From: SLAN01 sp046545955
GTDB lineage: Bacteria > Spirochaetota > Spirochaetia > DSM-27196 > SKKC01
DNA length: 15,081 nucleotides
Assembly: GCA_046545955.1 (NCBI GenBank)
Contig: JBKGYS010000054.1
Location: 1 to 15,081, forward strand
Reading direction: 5' to 3'
Positions within the stretch are counted from its first letter, which is position 1; each line of letters opens with the position of its first letter. The position numbers were made by a program, and so were the translations under genes. Positions 7,860-12,974 of the stretch are shown here, one piece after another. The notes beneath the pieces were generated by a model, which was given only the letters and a program-made list of their open reading frames with translations, was not told the origin of the DNA and searched no databases.

Positions 7860-7939
7860 AAAAGGTTTCTCTTCGGCCCGTCAATATACAATGAGTTAAT
7901 GTACCTGTCACGAACTCTCGGAAAAGGAGAAAACCTTTT
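7860..7939. repeat. Inverted repeat and local hairpin in the fumarase/MDH spacer
   Basis: AAAAGGTTTCTC at 7860-7871 is mirrored by GAGAAAACCTTTT at 7927-7939 (one extra A), so the two arms bracket the leftward promoter. The right arm also forms its own small dyad, AAAAGG (7922-7927) with CCTTTT (7934-7939). The left arm would lie in the MDH-unit mRNA leader, next to its ribosome binding site. It could be a looping or operator pair, or an RNA element. Confidence 0.45.
7883..7911 (-). promoter_or_regulatory. Sigma70-type promoter for the MDH-like/mdh/nadE unit
   Basis: On the reverse strand GTGACA (7911-7906) and TATATT (7888-7883) are separated by exactly 17 bases, each matching consensus at five of six positions. 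Transcription would start near 7876, giving a leader of about 31 bases. This is the best promoter match seen in the window. Confidence 0.6.
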
Positions 7940-7967
7940 GCCGAGCCGTCGGACGGTGGGCTATTAT
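7938..7967 (+). promoter_or_regulatory. Candidate fumarase promoter with palindrome in the spacer
   Basis: TTGCCG (7938-7943) and TATTAT (7962-7967) are 18 bases apart. A perfect dyad, CCGTC-G-GACGG (7946-7956), sits inside the spacer, where a bound repressor would block polymerase. The predicted transcript start falls at about 7974-7975, on the fumarase ATG, so the mRNA may be leaderless; no Shine-Dalgarno is visible upstream. Confidence 0.4.
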
Positions 7968-7974
7968 TTTACCC

Positions 7975-9366
7975 ATGACACACGAAGACGAAGCGAAACG
8001 CATAGAAACCGATACAATGGGCGAAGTCCCCATTCCTGCCTGGGCCTACTGGGGTGCGCAGACTCAAAGAGCAGTGAACAATTTCACCATTTCCGATAAG
8101 CGTATACCGCGACCCATGATTCGCGCGATCGCGCACATAAAGCGAAGCGCCGCGGTCGCCAACAAAGCGCTCGGTGAGCTCGACGAATCGATTGCCGATG
8201 CGATTATCGAGGCCGCCGACGAGATTATCGCCGGGCGCTGGGACGATCATTTTCCCATTGATGTTTTTCAGACCGGAAGCGGAACCTCATGGAACATGAA
8301 CTTCAATGAGGTTATTTCCAACCGCGCCAATGAGCTCCTCGGTGGAGAAATAGGCAGCAAAAAACCGGTGCATCCCAACGATCACGTAAACCGCGGGCAG
8401 AGCTCGAACGACGTTATTCCTACCGCGGTGCATGTAGCCGACCGCATGGTCGTCGACGAGCTGCTCGAGAGTCTCAGGACCCTCTCGAACAGTTTTCGAG
8501 CGAAGGCGCGCGAGTTCGACTCTGTCGTTAAACTTGGGCGAACGCACCTCAAGGATGCGGTTCCCATGACACTTGGTCAGGAGTTCGACACGTTTGCCGT
8601 CCACCTCGAGAAAGCCGCAGACCGTGTATCACGAAGCTGTGTCGGGCTCGATGAGCTACCGCTCGGCGGTACCGCAATCGGAACAGGCCTGAACGCCCAT
8701 CCGGAATATCGGCAGACGGCGATCGCAGAGCTTGCCCGGGCGACCGATTTGCCCTTTACCGCATCGCCGCACCCGTTCGAAGGCATCGCGGGGCGGGATG
8801 CCCAGGTGGATCTCTGTGGCGCCCTGAACGGACTCGCGACAGCGATCATGAAGATAGCCAACGACTTGCGCCTTCTCGATTCCGGGCCGAGGAGTGGGTT
8901 GGGAGAAATTGCGCTTCCGAGTCTTCAGCCGGGAAGCAGCATTATGCCCGGTAAGGTGAATCCGGTAATACCTGAGATGATGATTCAAGTAGCCGCGCAT
9001 GTGCACGGTCAGTGCCTCTCGGTGACCATCGGTGCAGAGAACGGGCCGCTTCAGCTCAACATGATGAATCCGTTGATTGCCTACGAGACGGTGGACGCTA
9101 TGCAGACGCTGTCTGCAACGTGCCGAACCGCCGCGAAGAAGTGTGTCGACGGCATTACCGCCGACACCGAGCGATGCGAGCACTGGATCGAGTGGAGTAC
9201 GGCTATGGTAACGCCGCTTGCCAGGACAATCGGTTACGACAAAGCGAGCGAGCTCGCCTACAAGGCGTTCCGCGAGAAGCGCACGATCCGTGACGTGTGC
9301 CGTGAAGCGGCGGTTGTCAGTGACGAGGAGCTCGACCGGATTCTTGACCCGAAGACCATGGTGTAG
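7975..9366 (+). CDS. fumC: Class II fumarate hydratase
   Basis: It interconverts fumarate and L-malate without an iron-sulfur cluster. The 463 residues fit class II fumarases of the aspartase/fumarase superfamily. Motifs in order: TGSGTSWNMNFNEVISNRA (100-118), HPNDHVNRGQSSND (133-146), GRTHLKDAVPMTLGQEF (188-204) with H191, GGTAIGTGLNAH (231-242) and the superfamily signature GSSIMPGKVNP (320-330), where S321 is the likely catalytic serine and K327 binds substrate. Aspartases usually read GRTQLQDAVP, so the His at 191 favours fumarase. The ATG at 7975 has no Shine-Dalgarno but follows a -10-like TATTAT closely. The next in-frame Met (residue 15) also lacks one and would remove conserved N-terminal sequence. 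It diverges from the MDH unit, giving fumarate to malate to oxaloacetate as a functional pair. Confidence 0.93.
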   Translation: MTHEDEAKRIETDTMGEVPIPAWAYWGAQTQRAVNNFTISDKRIPRPMIRAIAHIKRSAAVANKALGELDESIADAIIEAADEIIAGRWDDHFPIDVFQTGSGTSWNMNFNEVISNRANELLGGEIGSKKPVHPNDHVNRGQSSNDVIPTAVHVADRMVVDELLESLRTLSNSFRAKAREFDSVVKLGRTHLKDAVPMTLGQEFDTFAVHLEKAADRVSRSCVGLDELPLGGTAIGTGLNAHPEYRQTAIAELARATDLPFTASPHPFEGIAGRDAQVDLCGALNGLATAIMKIANDLRLLDSGPRSGLGEIALPSLQPGSSIMPGKVNPVIPEMMIQVAAHVHGQCLSVTIGAENGPLQLNMMNPLIAYETVDAMQTLSATCRTAAKKCVDGITADTERCEHWIEWSTAMVTPLARTIGYDKASELAYKAFREKRTIRDVCREAAVVSDEELDRILDPKTMV

Positions 9367-9400
9367 CAGTCGCCCGCCGAGCCCGTATTCCCGGCCAAGG

Positions 9401-9661
9401 CTACTCGTCGAAGCGGTCGAGATAATCGGCCAGTTTTTCCTCGGCAACAACTTTGTAATGACCGACGACCTGGCCGTCGTCGAGCACCACTATTTCGTAG
9501 CGGGTGATTGTAGTCTCTCCGACTTGCTCGGAGCTGCCGCGTACCTTCACTGTTTCCGCACCGGATTGCGGAAACAGTCCGGGTACCGGATTCCAACTCC
9601 TGATTTCGTGCCACTCGTTATCGAGTGACGTGAGAAGCTCTTGTCGTCCTTCCTCGCTCAT
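9401..9661 (-). CDS. Hypothetical protein, 86 residues
   Basis: I do not recognise this family. The product is small, acidic and soluble-looking, with no signal peptide or membrane segment. Residues about 50-84 (TTITRYEIVVLDDGQVVGHY, then KVVAEEKLADYLDRF) suggest two beta strands and a helix. A weak AAGG precedes the ATG by only four bases. It converges on fumarase with 34 bases between stop codons and lies 97 bases past the stop of the MFS gene on the same strand. A perfect inverted repeat (9549-9578) lies within it and encodes residues about 28-38. Codon choice resembles its neighbours. It is probably a real gene, but only conservation in relatives would settle that. Confidence 0.6.
   Translation of the reverse strand: MSEEGRQELLTSLDNEWHEIRSWNPVPGLFPQSGAETVKVRGSSEQVGETTITRYEIVVLDDGQVVGHYKVVAEEKLADYLDRFDE
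9541..9586. repeat. Perfect 12-bp-arm inverted repeat inside the small gene
   Basis: ACTGTTTCCGCA (9549-9560) and TGCGGAAACAGT (9567-9578) are exact reverse complements around CCGGAT. After a 3x3 mismatch, a further 5-bp helix GTACC/GGTAC (9541-9545, 9582-9586) extends it. It lies about 180 bases past the fumarase stop, and no T tract follows on either strand, so it is not a classic terminator. Confidence 0.75.
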
Positions 9662-9717
9662 ATAACCTTACCCCGCCTTCCCCATCGTACTAAAGCGCCG
9701 GTGACTTAGGCCAGACC

Positions 9718-9741
9718 AGCGGCCACGGCCGGCGGACCGCT
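9718..9741 (-). terminator. GC-rich dyad after the MFS gene, weak terminator candidate
   Basis: AGCGG (9718-9722) and CCGCT (9737-9741) flank a GGCC-rich core just past the MFS stop codon on the leftward transcript. There is no T tract downstream, so it may only be a 3' stabilising stem. The rest of the 97-base gap (9662-9758) holds nothing else I can name. Confidence 0.25.
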
Positions 9742-9758
9742 CCGGGCCGGGCAGACGC

Positions 9759-12044
9759 TTACTCGGACATCTCGAGCAATCGATGGAGCAGGTAGAGTCC
9801 GGCCAGCGCGGCGGTATCCATGACCGCGTCTGGTGGATTGCACCGGCGCAGCGAGGACGAAAGCGAGGCGGCTATCGCTTCGCTGTGCTCGAACGAGGTT
9901 TGTTCCCTCACCCAGTTCCAGATTGATGTAAACTCCCCGAGACTGGTCCATCGAAGCAGCTGTCCGCGTTGCGCCTGTACAACGCGAAACTCGCACGCGT
10001 CTTCGATCAGATCTTCGAATCCTCGGCCCGGAGCACGCGCTTCGGATCGAAAATACGTCTCGATCGACGGCTCGAGACCGAGCCGATTGAAGGCGATAAC
10101 CAGCCGCGTCGTTGCGTACCTCGGACTGCCCGGCTCGAGCGCCTCGCTGAACAGCGTCGAGAGCTGTGGTCCCGCGGGCTCGAGAATGGCCTCGGCGAGC
10201 GCGAGGTCTAAATCCGCCCGTGGCGGAAGGTGCCGGGTTGCCCGCAGCCGCCGGATTTCGGCGAGCGCGGGACGATAGGCAAGGCGGGCGAGGCTCTTGA
10301 GCGCGACCGCTGCGGTCTCCGTATCGTCTTTCGAAGGCGGTACCTCGAAAACGCCGCTATCCTCGCTACTGTCCGCAGGCTGCGCGGCATTGCCGTCAAG
10401 GCCTTCAGAAGCCGTGGCCGGGTCGAACGGGATGCCGGCAACAGCGCATAGCACCCGTTTCGCCCCCGCGTCGTCGTACGCGCCGAGGGCGAAGAGGGCC
10501 TCACGACGAGTGTACGAATAAGGATCGGCGGCGTCCTCCAGAATATCCGAAAGCAGCTCCTGCCGGGGACTTCGGAAAAGCGTTCGAAGCACCCGTTCTT
10601 TTTCCGCTACTCGGGGACTTTTTAGTCGTTCGCGCAACCGTGTTGTGGCCACGTGGGTAGTGCTTCGCTCGAGCGAGAGAAGGAGCGTATCGCGGGTTGC
10701 GGGGTCGGCGGCAAAATCAAGCTGATATGCGTCTAGAAAAGCGCGAAGGTTTCGCGCCGATAGCATGATGTCGGCGGTTTCCCGAAGAGACATGTCCCTG
10801 TTCCCCGGTAGACGCGAGCTCAAGATCATGGTCCCGGCTGCGAGTAGCGCAGTGAACAGAAACGTAAGGCTGTATTCGTGAACCACGATCGCAGGCGCGA
10901 GCGCGCCGATGTCCGCGAGCGCGCCGCCGATCAGGCCGACGATAAGCGCTACAACGGCGAGCATGACGTTCGCCGCGGACGTGTAGGCGACACGGTTCTT
11001 TTCGGGAATTGACTTTACCATGACCGAGCCCTTCAGCGTAAGCAGACTTCGGACAAAGAGAAACGAGAAGAATCCGAGAAGAAAATAGACGGGAAGCGGT
11101 AGTGTGCCGGGAATGAACGCCCAGATTAAACCGGTGATCGTCAGTCCGAGCGTGCTTATTACAATTAACGGCTTGTCGCCGACGTTGTCCGCGAAGGGTT
11201 TCAGTGCGCTGTTAGAAATAATCGCCGAGATTGCCTCGAGAACAATGAGCAGAATGGAAATGTTATTCGGGAGACCAATTACGCGACGCAGATAAACGAT
11301 CTGAAACCCGAACAGAACGACAAGACCTATTCCGAGCCAGTGAACGAGAAGCGGTATCGCGTGCTCCTCGCGTTTCATGCTCCATAGAAAGGTCTGTAGC
11401 GTATTCCGATCCGGGGATGGCTCGACCACGCCACGGCCCGGAACCTTAAGCAGGTAATAGGATGCGACCGTGTTCATCGCCGCGCCTATGTAGGTAATGG
11501 TAACGAGTCCGAGAATTCCTTCGAAGAACGTGATCGTAAGAAGCGCGAAGCTCAGTGCCTGAGAAAAAAGCTGTGACCAGCCAAGGCGAATATTGATCCG
11601 AACGAGCGAGCCGCTCGCATCGCGCGAGCGCATGAAGTCACGCTGCACCGCGTGCGCAACCGAGAAGCCGACCGTGCGCGACAGCGCGAAGGCGGTGAAC
11701 ACGACCACGATGAAAAACCGCGCCGCCGGGCCGTTGAGAACCAGTAGAAAGCCGTACAGCAGTGCGATGAATCCGCGGATCATCCAGCCCCAGCCGAACA
11801 GCTTGTTAATGCGCACGCCGCGAAACAATCGCGGGATGAACACCGACGCGAGACCGGTCACATGAAACGCGGAGTTAATGTAGCCGATTTCCAGATTGCT
11901 TGCCCCGAAATGAATCGCCATAAGTGAAACGATTGTGTGGTTCAGGAGGAACACACCGAGCCCGTTCCAGGTTATGTGTCGCATGTAGTTGCGGAATCCG
12001 ACCTCGCGTTCGTGCGCGGAAAGCGCGGGGGTTCGACCAGTCAT
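9759..12044 (-). CDS. MFS transporter fused to a C-terminal HEAT-like helical domain
   Basis: The 761-residue protein has two parts. Residues about 25-410 carry roughly twelve hydrophobic helices (about 28-48, 54-72, 84-104, 108-128, 157-175, 177-198, 232-254, 262-280, 291-311, 317-336, 357-378, 390-410), with charged inter-helix loops such as PRLFRGVRINKLFG (71-84) and LKPFADNVGDKPL (281-293), as in major facilitator transporters. Residues about 418-761 are soluble and rich in Leu/Ala/Arg helices of HEAT-repeat character, for example RREALFALGAYDDAGAKRVL (513-532), broken by an acidic, Ser/Pro-rich linker (about 540-578). Ordinary MFS proteins end near residue 400-450, so the tail is an addition of about 340 residues, predicted cytoplasmic. 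The substrate cannot be told from sequence. It starts 27 bases after the acetyltransferase stop and is probably co-transcribed with it. The Shine-Dalgarno is weak (GGGG close to the ATG). Confidence 0.85.
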   Translation of the reverse strand: MTGRTPALSAHEREVGFRNYMRHITWNGLGVFLLNHTIVSLMAIHFGASNLEIGYINSAFHVTGLASVFIPRLFRGVRINKLFGWGWMIRGFIALLYGFLLVLNGPAARFFIVVVFTAFALSRTVGFSVAHAVQRDFMRSRDASGSLVRINIRLGWSQLFSQALSFALLTITFFEGILGLVTITYIGAAMNTVASYYLLKVPGRGVVEPSPDRNTLQTFLWSMKREEHAIPLLVHWLGIGLVVLFGFQIVYLRRVIGLPNNISILLIVLEAISAIISNSALKPFADNVGDKPLIVISTLGLTITGLIWAFIPGTLPLPVYFLLGFFSFLFVRSLLTLKGSVMVKSIPEKNRVAYTSAANVMLAVVALIVGLIGGALADIGALAPAIVVHEYSLTFLFTALLAAGTMILSSRLPGNRDMSLRETADIMLSARNLRAFLDAYQLDFAADPATRDTLLLSLERSTTHVATTRLRERLKSPRVAEKERVLRTLFRSPRQELLSDILEDAADPYSYTRREALFALGAYDDAGAKRVLCAVAGIPFDPATASEGLDGNAAQPADSSEDSGVFEVPPSKDDTETAAVALKSLARLAYRPALAEIRRLRATRHLPPRADLDLALAEAILEPAGPQLSTLFSEALEPGSPRYATTRLVIAFNRLGLEPSIETYFRSEARAPGRGFEDLIEDACEFRVVQAQRGQLLRWTSLGEFTSIWNWVREQTSFEHSEAIAASLSSSLRRCNPPDAVMDTAALAGLYLLHRLLEMSE

Positions 12045-12071
12045 AGCCCCGTATCATAGCCGGGACCGGCC

Positions 12072-12938
12072 TTAGCGTCGACGAATCGTTGGTAGCCGCG
12101 AGGATGCATAATCGACGAGTGGGCGTTGTTCGAGCAGCCGGCAGACGGCCGCCCCAACGCTGCCGCGCGACAGTGGCGGATGCTCGCCGGCGTTGCCGGA
12201 AGCACCGTTCGAAACATCAACCCGAATTTCCGAAATATGCCGCTCCCACTCAAGGCCGAGTTTCGCGAAGTCGTCGGAGTCGACGTCGAGTTCCTCGAAA
12301 GTGACCCATTTGACGCCTTCGCCGTCGCGCACCGGAAGCGTGCAGGAGTCTACGCCGAGCTCGAGGTCGGCCCTGTGCTCGGCTAAGTGCAGCGATGTGC
12401 AGCACTCGTAGCCGACCCCGAGGAGCAGGACGCGGGCATTTCTGTCGTACAGATGTCGCAGCGGCGAGCCTTCGCCGAGGCCGAAATCGAACTCGTGCCG
12501 GGTGACCGCTTCGGCGAGCGGACCGTTGGCGGCAAAGGAATATATCGGGTGCAGGCTTCGAAGCGTCTTCGGATGAGTTCTGAAGCATTCGACGATCGCT
12601 CCCATACCGCGCGTCGGAGTCATGTCCGGGTCGAAGGCGGGGCGGCTGCTTCGTATCGTCGCGATCCAGTCGGCGGGCACAGGCGGCGCCTCCCAGCCGG
12701 CAGGATCGGTGTACTGCCCGGAATGGGTCGGCATGACGAGCGTGCCGTCGGGGCCGAGTGCTTCAAGCAGGGCGAGAACTACCGCGTGCGGGCCACCGGC
12801 GGTCCAGCCGAGAGCCGAAAGCGAAGAATGGACCAGCAGGAGATCGCCGCTTTGAACTCCGAGCGCCCGGAGTTCCGTTGTCAGTGAGTCGACCGTGTTG
12901 GGTCGCTTTACGCGTGATATCGTTTCTGCTTCACTCAT
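12072..12938 (-). CDS. AAC(3)-family aminoglycoside N-acetyltransferase-like protein (YokD/FmrO-like)
   Basis: The 288-residue protein is the usual length of the antibiotic N-acetyltransferase family, which moves acetyl from acetyl-CoA to an amine. Motifs visible: LLVHSSLSALGW (34-45), GPDGTLVMPTHS (62-73), MTPTRGMGAIVECFR (106-120), SLHPIYSFAANG (128-139), GLGEGSPLRHLY (153-164) and VLLLGVGYECCTSLHLAEH (170-188). Many chromosomal members are not proven resistance enzymes, so the substrate is open. The frame stays open far upstream, antisense to the mannosidase gene, but family similarity begins at the ATG at 12938. That start leaves 36 bases to the divergent mannosidase ATG and has only a weak ribosome binding site. 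The MFS gene follows in the same direction after 27 bases, so modification plus export of one compound is possible, as inference. Confidence 0.87.
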   Translation of the reverse strand: MSEAETISRVKRPNTVDSLTTELRALGVQSGDLLLVHSSLSALGWTAGGPHAVVLALLEALGPDGTLVMPTHSGQYTDPAGWEAPPVPADWIATIRSSRPAFDPDMTPTRGMGAIVECFRTHPKTLRSLHPIYSFAANGPLAEAVTRHEFDFGLGEGSPLRHLYDRNARVLLLGVGYECCTSLHLAEHRADLELGVDSCTLPVRDGEGVKWVTFEELDVDSDDFAKLGLEWERHISEIRVDVSNGASGNAGEHPPLSRGSVGAAVCRLLEQRPLVDYASSRLPTIRRR

Positions 12939-12974
12939 ACCGTTAAACTCGCACTGAGAACGTTGCCCGTTTAC

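Noticed and set aside
7975..9366. Aspartate ammonia-lyase instead of fumarase.
   Set aside because: GRTHLKDAVP has the fumarase His where aspartases normally carry Gln, and the TCA gene context fits fumarase.
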